A stretch of DNA of 64,000 nt. Source: Pseudomonadota bacterium (GTDB lineage Bacteria > Myxococcota_A > Polyangia > Polyangiales > Polyangiaceae). The translations under genes were made by a program, and so were the position numbers. Positions 23,845-33,685 of the stretch are shown here, piece by piece (the stretch's first letter is position 1; each line of letters starts with the position of its first letter). The notes under the pieces were generated by a model. That model searched no databases. It saw nothing but the letters and a program-made list of their open reading frames with translations, and was not told where the DNA came from. The stretch spans positions 32,172-96,171 of the forward strand of contig JAEWRL010000122.1 of the NCBI GenBank assembly GCA_023398955.1, in the 5' to 3' direction.

Positions 23845-26529
23845 GTGCACCGGCAAATGAGTCGACCTCGTTCGGCTCGCCGCTGGCGCCCCGCAGCAAG
23901 TGCCGTCGCTTTCTCCGCCCTGGCGCTATTCGTTCGTTTTGCGCTCGATCCAATCCTCGGCGAGCATCTGCCTTACGTCACGTTCTTCGTCGCGGTCGCG
24001 TTGACCGCCTACCTCGAGAACGTCACTGCAACGGTCCTTGCAATCTTCATCGGCTACGTTGCGGCGAGCTGGTTCTTCGGTGTGATGCGCCAGACGCTCT
24101 ACCCGCATTCGCTCCCCGATCTCGTCGGGACCATCAGCTATTTCGTCGTCTGTGGCGTGATCGCGGCAATGAGCCACCTGATCTCCCTGGCGAAGACGCG
24201 GGCACTGGCGAGCCGGGCGGAGCTTGCAAGCCGTCAGAAGCAGCTCGAGAACGAGATCGCGGAGCGTCGAAGAGCTGAGGCCTCTCTCGCCGAGAGCGAG
24301 GCGCGCTATCGCTCGTTGCTCGAGCTCGCGCCCGACGCGGTCCTGGTGCACCAGGACCGGAAGGTCGTCTACGCCAACGCCGCGAGCCTCGAGCTGTGCG
24401 GCGCGGGAGTCCCCGAGCAGCTTCTGGGAACGGACGTCATCGAGCTCGTCCATCTCGAGGATCGCGAGAGCTTGATGCGACGGGCCGAGCTCGCTGCGAC
24501 CGGCGCGCGCACCCCGCCTCGTGAGTTTCGTCTGCTCCGGCTCGATGGAACAGAGGTGATTGCCGAGGCCTGTGGTGTCAGGATTCAGTACGGTGGCCAT
24601 CCAGCGGTACAGGTCATCATCCGCGACATCACCGAACGGATTCGGTCTCAGCTCGCCTTGCGCGAAGACCAGGCACTGCTCCGCGCGATCATCGATACCA
24701 TCGCGGATTCCGTCTATGTGAAGGACACGGAGAGCCGCCTCATCCTCGCCAATCCCGCGGTGCTCGACGCCGTTGGCAAACCTGCAGAGCAGGTGATCGG
24801 CCATACTGACCGAGAGTTCTACGACGATCCCGCCGTCGGCGAGGCGATCCTGCAGCACGACCGCCGGGTCATGGAGTCCGGCACCGTTCAGGTCTTCGAG
24901 GAGACGATTCAAACGCCGGACGGCTACCGCATCGTCCTCAACACGAAGGCGCCGCGCAGGGACGCCTCCGGCCGCATTGTTGGCCTGGTCGGGACGGGCC
25001 GAGACATCACGGAGCGCAAACGAACGGAGGAGGCGGTCCGGGAGAGCGAGCGACTCTACCGCGCGATAGGCGAGTCCATCGACTACGGCGTATGGGTCTG
25101 CGACCCATACGGTCGCAATGTCTACACAAGTCCGTCCTTTCTCAATCTGGTCGGGCTCACGCAGGACCAGTGTTCGAGCTTTGGCTGGGGGAGCGTCCTT
25201 CACCCGGAGGATGCGGAGTACACCATGGCGGCATGGAAGGAATGCGTTCGGACCGGAGGTACGTGGGACATCGAACATCGGTATCGAGGGCTCGACGGCA
25301 GGTGGCATCCGATCCTGGCCCGTGGAGTGCCGGTGCGAAACGAGGCTGGTGAGATAACCGGCTGGGCTGGGATCAACCTCGATATCAGTCGCCTCAAGGA
25401 GACGGAGGCCGCCCTGCGCGACGCCGATCGCCGGAAGGACGAGTTCCTCGCCGTGCTCTCACACGAGCTCCGAAACCCGCTGGCCGCGATCCGCAACGGC
25501 CTCTACGTCCTGGAGCATACGGCGTCGGGTGGCGAGCGAGCCCAACGTGCACAGGCAGTCATCGGACGCCAAGTGACTCACCTGGCGCGGCTCATTGATG
25601 ACCTCCTGGACGTAACGCGAATCGCGCGCGGGAAGATCCAGCTCCGGCGCGAACGGCTCGATCTTCCGGCGCTCATCCTCCGCACCGTAGAGGATCATAG
25701 AGCAGCTTTGGCGTCGTCGGAGATCGAACTCGAGCTCCTCCTGCCGAGCGAACCCATGCAGATCCTCGCCGACGCAACCCGGATTGCTCAGGTGGTAGGG
25801 AACCTCCTGGAGAACGCCCGTAAGTTCACACCCCGAGGTGGCAGCGTCGTCGTGTCACTCAGACAGGACGGCAGCGATGCGGTCGTGAGCGTGCGCGATA
25901 CCGGCGAGGGCATCGCATCGGATCTGCTTCCGCGGCTCTTTGAGCCGTTCATGCAGGGCACCCAGACGCTCGACCGCAGCCGCGGTGGTCTTGGGCTCGG
26001 GCTCGCCCTCTCCAAGGGCCTCGTCGATCAGCACGGCGGAACGATGTCGGCACTGAGCGAGGGCATTGGACGAGGAGCGGAGTTCACGGTGCGCCTCCCG
26101 ATCACGCCAATACCTGAACGCACAGTGGTCGCCGCTCCATCGGCGCCTGTCGTTCGCGGTCGCCGGGTGCTGATCATCGAGGACAATCCCGATGCCGCGG
26201 AGAGTCTCCGCGAAGCGCTCGAGCTTGGCGGTCACGATGTCGCCATCGCCCGTGATGGGCACGAGGGCGTCCGGATTGCTCACGATCTCGTGCCCGAGGT
26301 CGTTCTCTGTGACATCGGGCTGCCGGGGATGGACGGCTACGCGGTCGCGCGTGCGCTGCGTACGGACGCGAAGCTTGCCGGCTGCTTGCTCGTGGCGCTC
26401 ACAGGTTACGCATTGCCTGAGGACATCGCCAAAGCTACCGCCGCCGGCTTCCATCAGCACCTGGCAAAGCCGCCGAGCATGGAGCAGGTCGAGCAACTCC
26501 TGGCTGAACGGGCATCCCAATCGGGTTGA
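23845..26529 (+). CDS. Hybrid sensor histidine kinase with three PAS domains and a receiver
   Basis: About 894 aa if started at the GTG at 23845; an in-frame ATG four codons later (23857) is equally possible. An N-terminal membrane block with about four helices (20-125, DUF4118-like) and a short coiled coil are followed by PAS domains at about 150-270, 275-395 and 400-520. A HisKA domain (FLAVLSHELRNPLAAI, phosphorylated His about 540), a HATPase domain (NLLENARKF, DTGEGI, GLGLGLAL) and a C-terminal receiver with LCDIGLPGMDGY (Asp about 823) complete it. It autophosphorylates and relays internally. No response regulator is adjacent, so the output is unknown. Confidence 0.93.
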   Translation: MHRQMSRPRSARRWRPAASAVAFSALALFVRFALDPILGEHLPYVTFFVAVALTAYLENVTATVLAIFIGYVAASWFFGVMRQTLYPHSLPDLVGTISYFVVCGVIAAMSHLISLAKTRALASRAELASRQKQLENEIAERRRAEASLAESEARYRSLLELAPDAVLVHQDRKVVYANAASLELCGAGVPEQLLGTDVIELVHLEDRESLMRRAELAATGARTPPREFRLLRLDGTEVIAEACGVRIQYGGHPAVQVIIRDITERIRSQLALREDQALLRAIIDTIADSVYVKDTESRLILANPAVLDAVGKPAEQVIGHTDREFYDDPAVGEAILQHDRRVMESGTVQVFEETIQTPDGYRIVLNTKAPRRDASGRIVGLVGTGRDITERKRTEEAVRESERLYRAIGESIDYGVWVCDPYGRNVYTSPSFLNLVGLTQDQCSSFGWGSVLHPEDAEYTMAAWKECVRTGGTWDIEHRYRGLDGRWHPILARGVPVRNEAGEITGWAGINLDISRLKETEAALRDADRRKDEFLAVLSHELRNPLAAIRNGLYVLEHTASGGERAQRAQAVIGRQVTHLARLIDDLLDVTRIARGKIQLRRERLDLPALILRTVEDHRAALASSEIELELLLPSEPMQILADATRIAQVVGNLLENARKFTPRGGSVVVSLRQDGSDAVVSVRDTGEGIASDLLPRLFEPFMQGTQTLDRSRGGLGLGLALSKGLVDQHGGTMSALSEGIGRGAEFTVRLPITPIPERTVVAAPSAPVVRGRRVLIIEDNPDAAESLREALELGGHDVAIARDGHEGVRIAHDLVPEVVLCDIGLPGMDGYAVARALRTDAKLAGCLLVALTGYALPEDIAKATAAGFHQHLAKPPSMEQVEQLLAERASQSG

Positions 26530-27235
26530 GCGTCTTCTACCGCCGGTCGCGACGCGGGCGGCGATAGAGGACGGGCCGCTAGCGGCCTCGCCCATATACC
26601 CCTGGGCCCCGGCATGAAAACCCTCAATTTTCGCGAAACATGAGGCCCCTGTCAAGACAGAAGGACTCGACAGTAGTTGGCGCTGGGCATGCTCCAGTCT
26701 TTGAACGGGACCGCTGACGCGCCCGACTTCTCCTCCCCCACCCCGAGCTCCCACTCCTTCCAGAATCTGCACCGTCAGCCGCTACCGGACCGGTCCCACC
26801 GCACTCAAGCTCCGCGAGCTCTTCAGCCTGTCGCGGCTCGCATCTCCTGCGCTGCCCACCCGCCTCCTGGCTAATGCCGAAGGTAACGGTTCTTGAGAGA
26901 CAGCTGACCCGAGCTCCTACTCTCACGGAACCCCGAGAAAACTCTCCTGGGCAGCCCCATGCCTGGTCGAAACCGCTCCCTTCGTGATGGCCGCTGCTGC
27001 TTGGCACCTGCTGCGGCAACCATGGGCGCGGGCGCTGGTACAGGATGGCCGAGTGACGCCGAGGTAGGTTCTCTGGCTACCCAAGGATGGGAACCCTGGC
27101 GCGAACCGTAGGGGCCGCGCAGGTTCTATGGTTGAGCTGGACCCGCAGGTGAACTAGAGTGCACAGGTTCGTCAAGCATGCTTACTGAAGCGAGGTGCGT
27201 CGGCGCTCGTGGATGGGAGACGGTAGGAAACGGCA
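26530..27235. other. Intergenic region without recognisable genes
   Basis: About 700 nt between the hybrid kinase and the Ser/Thr kinase. Short frames on both strands are Arg/Pro-rich. One plus-strand stretch near 26775-26880 reads YRTGPTALKLRELFSLSRL, which has a coding look but cannot be assigned. No clear regulatory consensus was seen. Confidence 0.4.
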
Positions 27236-29041
27236 ATGGGAAGGAGCAGCGAGACAGATCGGGAGCAACCGCGCCGAGCCGCCAAGGATGCCAATCGCGA
27301 GCAACCGCCGCTCCCTGAGAGCATCGGCAACCATCGCGTGATCGCTAATTTGGGCAAGGGCGGGATGGGGGATGTGTTTCTCGCCGTCAAGCAGGGCATC
27401 GGTGGGTTCAGCAAGCTCTTGGTGATCAAGCAACTGCGCCCCGTGCTCGCGCTAGACGACGAGTTCCTTGAGATGTTTCTCGAGGAAGCGCGCATTGTCT
27501 CGCGCCTCAGCCACCCCAATATCGTTCACACGTATGAGGCCGGGCAGGACGAAGCAGGAAGCTACTTCATTGCGATGGAGTACCTCGAGGGGCAACCGCT
27601 CCACCGGATTCAGCAGAGGGCGCTCCAGAGGGGGCAGCCGTTTCCCCTGAACGCAGCAGTCTGGATACTGCATGAGGTACTTGCCGCCGTCCACCACGCC
27701 CATGAGCTCACGGACTTCGATGGCTCTCCGCTCGGGCTCGTCCACCGTGACCTTTCTCCGCAGAACATCGTGGTCACCTACGCCGGTGAGGTGAAGGTGC
27801 TCGACTTCGGCATTGCGAAGGCAGCAAGCTCGAACGTGGAGACCCGAGCGGGAGTCTACAAAGGCAAGTTGACGTGCATGGCGCCCGAGCAGCTGCAAGG
27901 AGCAGGGACGACGCGGCGAGTCGACATCTTCGCGGTGGGAGCCATGCTGTGGCGGGCGGTCGCTGAGCAGTCGATGTGGGAGGGGCTGACGCCGCCAGAG
28001 ATTGCTACCCGGTTGGTCGCCGGCCGGGTTCCAAGGATTCGAGATGTCGTTCCAGGTGCCCCGGAGGAGCTGTTGGCCATCGTCGACAAGGCAACTGCCG
28101 CGGACCCTGGGGCGCGCTACGCCTCCGCGCTGGAGATGCGCCGAGCGCTCGATGGCTTCCTCGATGGGGTCTCCGAAGAGTCCATGCGGGAGTCGATTGC
28201 CAAACACATGTCACAACTCTACGGAGAAGAGCGCGATGCCATGCGTCGCGGTATCGACGCGAGCTTGAAACAGCTCGGTGCGGCATCCGAGCGCGGCCAG
28301 ACGGTTCCGTTGCCCATCATCCAGGCTCCATACGGGACGAGCACGACGAGCGTGGGTTACGTAAACCAAGGGACTCCCATCGTGCAGCAACCGGCACGAC
28401 AGAGATCACGGTGGGTGCTCGCAGCCGTGAGCCTGCTTGGGTTTGGCGCGGGCGCCGTTGCCCTGGCGACGGTTCGGCACGGTGACGCGGTGACCGCGCC
28501 ACGGGCGTCGAACCCGCCTCCCGCCGCAACGGGGCAGTCTACGCCACAAGCCGCTCCATCGACCGCGCGGTTCGACGTTTCGGTGTCGCCAGCGACGGCC
28601 AGAATCTCCATCGACGGCGTCTCCGCTCCGAACCCATACTCCGCACGCGTCCCCATTGATGGCGTTCAGAAGCATCTCCGCGTTCAGGCGGACGGCTACG
28701 AGTCGCAGGACCACTATATAACTATCGACGGCGACCAGCGGCTCACATTGAGCTTGGTCAGAAAGGATGCGCCGAGCCAGGCGCACGGTTCGCGCAGTGC
28801 GCGCGACCCAGCGCGAGGTAGGCAAAGCAGCGCTGTGGCGCCCCATCGGCGCACCGCGCCCGCCCGAGATCCCGGGGAGACGGTGTCCCCCGGAACTCCG
28901 CTCAAGCCAGGCGAAACCTCGCTCATGCCCGCCGAGCCGCTCAAGGCGAACGAGGCTCCGCTCAAGGCCAGCGAGCCACCACCCGGGGTAGTTCCCAAGG
29001 TGCAGGTGATTGACGAACCTGAGGTACAAGTGATTGAATGA
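27236..29041 (+). CDS. Eukaryote-like Ser/Thr protein kinase with transmembrane and PEGA-like region
   Basis: A 601-aa protein. The kinase domain (about 33-300) has the Gly loop LGKGGMGDVF, catalytic HRDLSPQN (Asp about 172), VLDFGIAK in place of DFG...APE with CMAPEQLQG. A hydrophobic helix (VLAAVSLLGFGAGAVALATV, about 383-402) anchors it. The external part has a PEGA-like segment (FDVSVSPATARISIDGV... HLRVQADGYE) and a tail of near-repeats (PLKPGETSLMPAEPLKANEAPLK written in blocks of about 8). PEGA domains are thought to bind surface structures. A TPR protein and a ligand-binding lipoprotein follow on the same strand, 146 nt downstream and in one cluster. Confidence 0.93.
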   Translation: MGRSSETDREQPRRAAKDANREQPPLPESIGNHRVIANLGKGGMGDVFLAVKQGIGGFSKLLVIKQLRPVLALDDEFLEMFLEEARIVSRLSHPNIVHTYEAGQDEAGSYFIAMEYLEGQPLHRIQQRALQRGQPFPLNAAVWILHEVLAAVHHAHELTDFDGSPLGLVHRDLSPQNIVVTYAGEVKVLDFGIAKAASSNVETRAGVYKGKLTCMAPEQLQGAGTTRRVDIFAVGAMLWRAVAEQSMWEGLTPPEIATRLVAGRVPRIRDVVPGAPEELLAIVDKATAADPGARYASALEMRRALDGFLDGVSEESMRESIAKHMSQLYGEERDAMRRGIDASLKQLGAASERGQTVPLPIIQAPYGTSTTSVGYVNQGTPIVQQPARQRSRWVLAAVSLLGFGAGAVALATVRHGDAVTAPRASNPPPAATGQSTPQAAPSTARFDVSVSPATARISIDGVSAPNPYSARVPIDGVQKHLRVQADGYESQDHYITIDGDQRLTLSLVRKDAPSQAHGSRSARDPARGRQSSAVAPHRRTAPARDPGETVSPGTPLKPGETSLMPAEPLKANEAPLKASEPPPGVVPKVQVIDEPEVQVIE

Positions 29042-29187
29042 GGGCTCTCATCGCGGATTGGCATCACCGCGAAGAGCCTCCCCAGTTCGCTGCCCGGGTT
29101 GGCGGCAGCACCGGTTCCACCGCACCAACAATCCATGCGTTCGGGCGGTCCCTCGCCAGAGCACTGATGTAGCAATAGAAGGTAACC

Positions 29188-29997
29188 ATGCGGACCCTGT
29201 TTCCCTGTATGTTGCTGAGCGGCCTCCTAGTGAGCACGCCGCTCGTCGCTCAAGCCGCGCAGCCGGAGAATGACGTGACTGTGGAGGTGGAGCGCTTGGC
29301 CCAAGCGGCCTTCGCTCATGCACAGAAGAGCGAGTACAGCGAGGCCATCGCCACCTATCTCAAGGCGTATCAACTGCGTCCAACAGCGACGCTGCTCTAC
29401 AATATCGCTGCGATCTACGACCGCCGGCTTCGCGATACGGAGCTCGCCACTGAGTACTACACGAGGTTTCTCAAGGCGACGGACGCCGAACCAGAGCTCG
29501 CTGAGAAGGCGCATCGGAGGCTCGTCGAGCTTCGAGCGACGGCAGCGGAGGAAAAGGAGCAGTCTCAGGAACCCGCGCCGAGGCAGCCCAATGAGCGCGA
29601 CACAGCGACAGAGAGCCCCTCGCCCACTGGCTCCCGAGAGGAACCCGACGCCAACGAGGCCTCTGGGGCGCTGAACACCGCCGGATGGGTGCTGGTCACA
29701 TCGGGTGCCGTCGTGGCGGGCGCTGGTTTCGTTCTCGGCGGGCTGGCATGGCGCAACAAGACGACGGCCGACGACGACGAATGCACCTCGGACGGGTGCA
29801 CCAAGGCCGGACGGGATTTGATAGACGACGGCCAAAGCTACGCCTTGATGTCGACGATTGGGGTTGCTGCAGGGGCGGCGCTGGCGGTCGGCGGAATCGT
29901 TCTTTGGGGACTGGACTCAACGGGCAGTGAGAGCGCCCAATTGTCTCTTTCTCCGCAACCGGGCGGCGCCGCGGCGACCCTGAAGGGGAGCTTCTGA
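29188..29997 (+). CDS. Secreted/membrane TPR-repeat protein
   Basis: A 269-aa protein with a signal peptide (MRTLFPCMLLSGLLVSTPLVAQAA), TPR-like helices over about 30-115 (AFAHAQKSEYSEAIATYLKAYQLRPTATLL in two blocks), a Glu/Pro-rich linker (115-155) and two hydrophobic helices (about 160-185 and 215-240) separated by a short Cys-containing loop. This layout, with a TPR half and a membrane tail, is common beside Ser/Thr kinases in myxobacteria. It follows the kinase and its stop overlaps the next start by one base (TGATG), so it is co-translated with the ligand-binding lipoprotein. The exact role is unknown. Confidence 0.75.
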   Translation: MRTLFPCMLLSGLLVSTPLVAQAAQPENDVTVEVERLAQAAFAHAQKSEYSEAIATYLKAYQLRPTATLLYNIAAIYDRRLRDTELATEYYTRFLKATDAEPELAEKAHRRLVELRATAAEEKEQSQEPAPRQPNERDTATESPSPTGSREEPDANEASGALNTAGWVLVTSGAVVAGAGFVLGGLAWRNKTTADDDECTSDGCTKAGRDLIDDGQSYALMSTIGVAAGAALAVGGIVLWGLDSTGSESAQLSLSPQPGGAAATLKGSF

Positions 29998-31463
29998 TGC
30001 GGCGCCTCCATGGAACCATTGTGTGCGCTGGGCTCGGACTGCTCGTTGCGAGCTGCGCGCAGATTATCGGCCTCGAAGACCGTCCGGCGCTCGATGAGTC
30101 AGGACCTGGCACCTGCGAAGGCACGCTCAACGTTCGCATTCTGGCTAATCACACCGGCCCCACCGCAGACGTGGACGATCCAAAAACGGTAGCCATCGTC
30201 GATGTGCTCGATTCCATCAACGCTGGTGGAGGCATCCATGGATGCCAAATCGACTACGGCGAGATTGGAGACGCATCCTACGTGCCGGCCAACGCCGCCA
30301 CCCTCTACGACGGCTGGCGGCGCGCCTCTGGTTGGGACGATGTCTCAGCAATCTTCGCCAATGGAACTCCGGTGATCGGCGCTGTGGCCCGGGCCGCCGA
30401 GGAAGACCACAAGGTGGTCATGGCAACGTCGTTCAGCGCCGCCCACGCCTCACCCCAACCGGTGAGCCATGAAGTCGACATCCCTCACTTGAGAGAAGAC
30501 TTCGAGGAGGTCACTCGCGCCGATCAACAGAAGTCATCCGACGGGTATCCCTACCTGTTCTTCCAAGGCACCGACTATTCCACGGCGGCCCGCGGCGCAA
30601 TGGACTTCGTCGTCCAGCAAGGAGGTCGAAGGATTGGGTTCTTCTACGACTTCGAGAGCAGCTACGCCGCGCCTCCAGTGGAAGCCGCCAAGACCTATCT
30701 TGCCACTCAACCCCTGGCGATCGGCCGGGACCTGGATGTGAGCATGGATCTCTCGGTGACGACCGTGGAGGCGGTTCGGACCGCCGCTATCGAGTACTTC
30801 ACCGCGGAGTTCGAGCATCAGCTGCAAGAGCCAGACTACGTCGCCGTCGACTGGCTCTGGTTCGGCAATACTCGCGCGTCGGCGAGCGTGACATGTCAAG
30901 CCATGGCCGGAGTCTCGGAGCACTTTGCAGCGAACCCCATCGACGGCATCGACACGTCCGGTTTCGTGCCGAAGGTCATCGCGAACAACTGGGCCGTCGA
31001 CGAGCTCACCCACAGCGAGACGGGTGGCGCCTGCAGCGGGAACTGGTGGGTCGTTCAACCGTTCGCGCTCTATGGCGACATGAGCGCGATAGGCATGTCT
31101 GAGCTCCTGCGTACTTATGATACCTATCGCACGAAGTCGACGCACCTGGCAGACGAGGATCCGGCGTTGATCAAGGTGGTCTCGTACGTCGTCGGCTATG
31201 TCACCGCCAGGACCTGGGAGCTTGCCGCGACCGCCGCGGTGGAGCGAGGAGAACGCGTCACCGGGGCCACGTTGAAAGCGTCGCTGGAAGCCCTGGACAA
31301 CCAGAACTTGGACGGGTTGACCGCTGGCCCCATCTCGTACACCCCAGATGATCACCGCCCGCAGAGTCGCGTCTACGTGTATCGCCTGGCGTCGGACGGC
31401 AAGCTCGAGCAGGACGGCATCCCAATTGACACTCCGCTGAAGAGCGAGTGGTTGGGGTGGTGA
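29997..31463 (+). CDS. Periplasmic-binding-protein-fold (Leu/Ile/Val-binding-like) lipoprotein
   Basis: A 488-aa protein. A lipoprotein signal (MRRLHGTIVCAGLGLLVASC) is followed by AQIIGLED, a phrase typical of Polyangia lipoproteins. The body resembles type I periplasmic binding proteins: LNVRILANHTG, DSINAGGGIHGCQI, PVIGAVARAAEEDHKVVMA, GGRRIGFFYDFESSY and a C-terminal ALDNQNLDGLTAGPISYTPDDHRP, as in ABC amino-acid receptors. No permease or ATPase is nearby. Because it is coupled to the TPR gene and clustered with the Ser/Thr kinase, I infer a sensor input role more than transport. Confidence 0.75.
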   Translation: MRRLHGTIVCAGLGLLVASCAQIIGLEDRPALDESGPGTCEGTLNVRILANHTGPTADVDDPKTVAIVDVLDSINAGGGIHGCQIDYGEIGDASYVPANAATLYDGWRRASGWDDVSAIFANGTPVIGAVARAAEEDHKVVMATSFSAAHASPQPVSHEVDIPHLREDFEEVTRADQQKSSDGYPYLFFQGTDYSTAARGAMDFVVQQGGRRIGFFYDFESSYAAPPVEAAKTYLATQPLAIGRDLDVSMDLSVTTVEAVRTAAIEYFTAEFEHQLQEPDYVAVDWLWFGNTRASASVTCQAMAGVSEHFAANPIDGIDTSGFVPKVIANNWAVDELTHSETGGACSGNWWVVQPFALYGDMSAIGMSELLRTYDTYRTKSTHLADEDPALIKVVSYVVGYVTARTWELAATAAVERGERVTGATLKASLEALDNQNLDGLTAGPISYTPDDHRPQSRVYVYRLASDGKLEQDGIPIDTPLKSEWLGW

Positions 31464-31736
31464 GTCCCGCGTCATCGTGGCCCGGATGCGTTAGCCCGTC
31501 ATCGTGACTAGTGTGTCCGGCGCCACAGGGTTCGCTAGATTGAATGCGTTGGGGCTCGTATGGTGAGTGACTACTCGCCCGCTCTGCGTGCAAGGCGCGG
31601 GCTCGATCTCGCCCTGCGAGCGCCGGTTCGAGCAGAGCGCTGGTCGCACTGGCCCATCAGACAAGGAAGGGCGGTGATCTAGGGGGTCTCTTCAAAGCCG
31701 AGCCCGAGCGCCTCCACCACGGATGCTCTCTCGCAC

Positions 31737-33161
31737 TCACTGCGCCATGAGGCTATTCTGCTCGACCTCGACACGGTTGTCGGTGCAGAACGTGCAGTTC
31801 GCGCCGTAGAAGTACCTCCGATTCTCCGTATCGCCCATCAGGTGAACCCTGAACCATGCGGCAGCCGACGAAAGAGAGACGCCGTTGGGTCCCTGGTACA
31901 CCCAGCTACCGTGGTCCGCATTGAGCTCGTTGATGAAGAAGGCAGGCTGGTCCGTGACCGTGTGGAACGTGTCCCTCACGCCGGAGCAACTCACCGTACT
32001 GTCCCTCCCGCCGCAGAAGAACAGCATCGGAGTGTGAACACCGGTGGGCTCCCTGGTGCCGCAGATCGTTGCGAGGGCTCTATAGCGAGGTTCGGATGCA
32101 GACATGCAAGTCGACATTCCGCCATACGAGTGGCCGAGCTGGCCAATGTTAGCCGTATCGAGGCGGCGATAGTACGGGCTGCTCGAGTCCTCAGCCTGCT
32201 CGAGTATCCAGTCTAGGCCTGCAATGGTGGGGAGAGGATCGCCCTCTGCAGTGGCTGTGCTGAGCGAAGCGACCACGACGAAGCCGTGCGAGGCGAGATG
32301 GTTCAGCAAAGGCGAATACTGTCCACACCACTGGTTGGAGCCCGAGTCGACGACACAGTCCGGGGGATTCGGTTCGGGATTGTCCCTATAGCCATTCGCC
32401 CAGATGAGAATGGGGTGACAGTACCCGCTCTGCGCGAGGTTGGCGGGGCGGTACACGTTGAAGCGTTGCTGCGCGTTCCCGTAGATCGGATCGGGGACGA
32501 CCCCCGCCAGGGGCCCCACGTCCTTGTCGGCCGCGACCGCGAACGGGCCCGCGCTCGTGGGATCGGCGGTAGGCCAGGCATTGCCGACACAACTGCCCAC
32601 GGAACCACCGCTGGCGCCGGCTGCTCCACCCGCCTGACCCCCGGCCCCTGCTCCCCCTTGCTCGCCACCGCCCGTGGCGCCCGCCTGACCGCCATTGCCA
32701 GCTGCCGAGCCTCCGTTCCCCCCAGTCGGTGTCGTGCCGCCGGTGGATGCACCTCCGGCCGCCGCCGCGCCGCCCGTCGTGGCGCCACCAGCACCGCCTA
32801 TCGTGCCGCCAGCGCCGCCCGTCGTGCTGCCGCCTGCCGTCGTTCCCGCGCCGCCACTGGGAGCCGCGCCTCCCGTGGCGATCGCTCCACCGAGGCCCGT
32901 GCCGCCGCCGACAGCGGGTGCTCCACCGAGGCCCGTGCCGCCGCCAGCGGGCGCTCCGCCGAGGCCCGTGCCGCTGCCACCCGCGGGCGCTCCACCGATG
33001 GACGGAAGCCCTCCCGACGGACCACCGCCGCCCGTCTCCCCAGCGCGCTGACCCCCGGTACCGGATGAGGCTCCCCCGGTCGACGTGCCCTCGTCATCGG
33101 ATGAACTCCCACAAGCGGTCGTCGCGGCCAACAGACCAGCGAACAGAACGGAATGCCTCAT
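31737..33161 (-). CDS. Alpha/beta-hydrolase lipoprotein with Gly-rich linker
   Basis: A 474-aa protein from the ATG at 33159-33161 (MRHSVLFAGLLAATTACGSS, lipobox TTAC; GAGG upstream). Residues 20-200 are a Gly/Ala/Thr low-complexity linker. The catalytic part is of the cutinase/PET-hydrolase/chlorophyllase type: HPILIWANGYRDNP, LLNHLASHGFVVVA, nucleophile elbow GHSYGG, acid in GGRDSTVS and histidine in NADHGSW. Such enzymes cleave esters outside the cell. Several cysteines (CTFCTD, SCSGV) suggest disulfides. A Gly-rich linker of this kind also occurs in the CE15-like and FGE-like lipoproteins of this window. Confidence 0.8.
   Translation of the reverse strand: MRHSVLFAGLLAATTACGSSSDDEGTSTGGASSGTGGQRAGETGGGGPSGGLPSIGGAPAGGSGTGLGGAPAGGGTGLGGAPAVGGGTGLGGAIATGGAAPSGGAGTTAGGSTTGGAGGTIGGAGGATTGGAAAAGGASTGGTTPTGGNGGSAAGNGGQAGATGGGEQGGAGAGGQAGGAAGASGGSVGSCVGNAWPTADPTSAGPFAVAADKDVGPLAGVVPDPIYGNAQQRFNVYRPANLAQSGYCHPILIWANGYRDNPEPNPPDCVVDSGSNQWCGQYSPLLNHLASHGFVVVASLSTATAEGDPLPTIAGLDWILEQAEDSSSPYYRRLDTANIGQLGHSYGGMSTCMSASEPRYRALATICGTREPTGVHTPMLFFCGGRDSTVSCSGVRDTFHTVTDQPAFFINELNADHGSWVYQGPNGVSLSSAAAWFRVHLMGDTENRRYFYGANCTFCTDNRVEVEQNSLMAQ
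32890..33000 (-). repeat. In-frame repeats in the hydrolase linker
   Basis: Units of about 11-13 residues built from GLGGAPAGGG-like blocks are repeated three to four times (33-39 nt units). The broader Gly-rich linker spans roughly 32590-33075. Confidence 0.7.
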
Positions 33162-33308
33162 CGTGTCCTCGTGCGTGACGGAATGGTGGAGAAGCCCCAA
33201 GACTCTCGAGGGCCTCCTCCTGGTGAGGAAGCCTGACACCCCCAGGTACCCGCGAGGAGGAGCTCGCTTTCGCCCCCGGACCGTGAAAACTTCCACTCCT
33301 CGCGGCAT

Positions 33309-33583
33309 CGACCGCCGTGCGGTTGTACGGCTAGCTCGGTCTCGAAGTGCCCTGCCAAGGCTCGAGCCAGCGTGCTCTTGCCGGAGCTCTCCCCGCCCAG
33401 AAGCACAACCCGCTCGACGAACGTCGCGTGCACCTCGGGCGCAAGGAACTCGCGAGCCCCAAGCACATCGGCTCGGATGCGCGTTGCAGAGGTGGACACG
33501 TCGGCACGGGTAGAGCGATCCCCACCCGACGAGACAGTGAGACGCATCACCTCCGATGCCACCTCATCGACCGAGCAAATCAC
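33309..33583 (-). pseudogene. Fragment of a NadR-like NMN adenylyltransferase/kinase
   Basis: The minus-strand frame reads VSTSATRIRADVLGAREFLAP, then FVERVVLLGGESSGKSTLAR, which are the end of a nucleotidyltransferase domain (ISxTxIR) and the Walker A of the kinase domain in NadR-type bifunctional proteins. The N-terminal HxGH part is missing upstream, and the frame loses similarity about 20 residues after the P-loop (near AVQPHGG). It is therefore broken at both ends and flanks the hydrolase gene without overlap of function. Confidence 0.65.
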
Positions 33584-33685
33584 GGGGGTGGGGATCTTCT
33601 TGCGAGCAGGCGGTCGCAGCCACGTTCCTGCGCGTGCCTACGAACCGCTACGGGGGGCGGCAGCGCCCTGATGAGTCTGAGTGCC

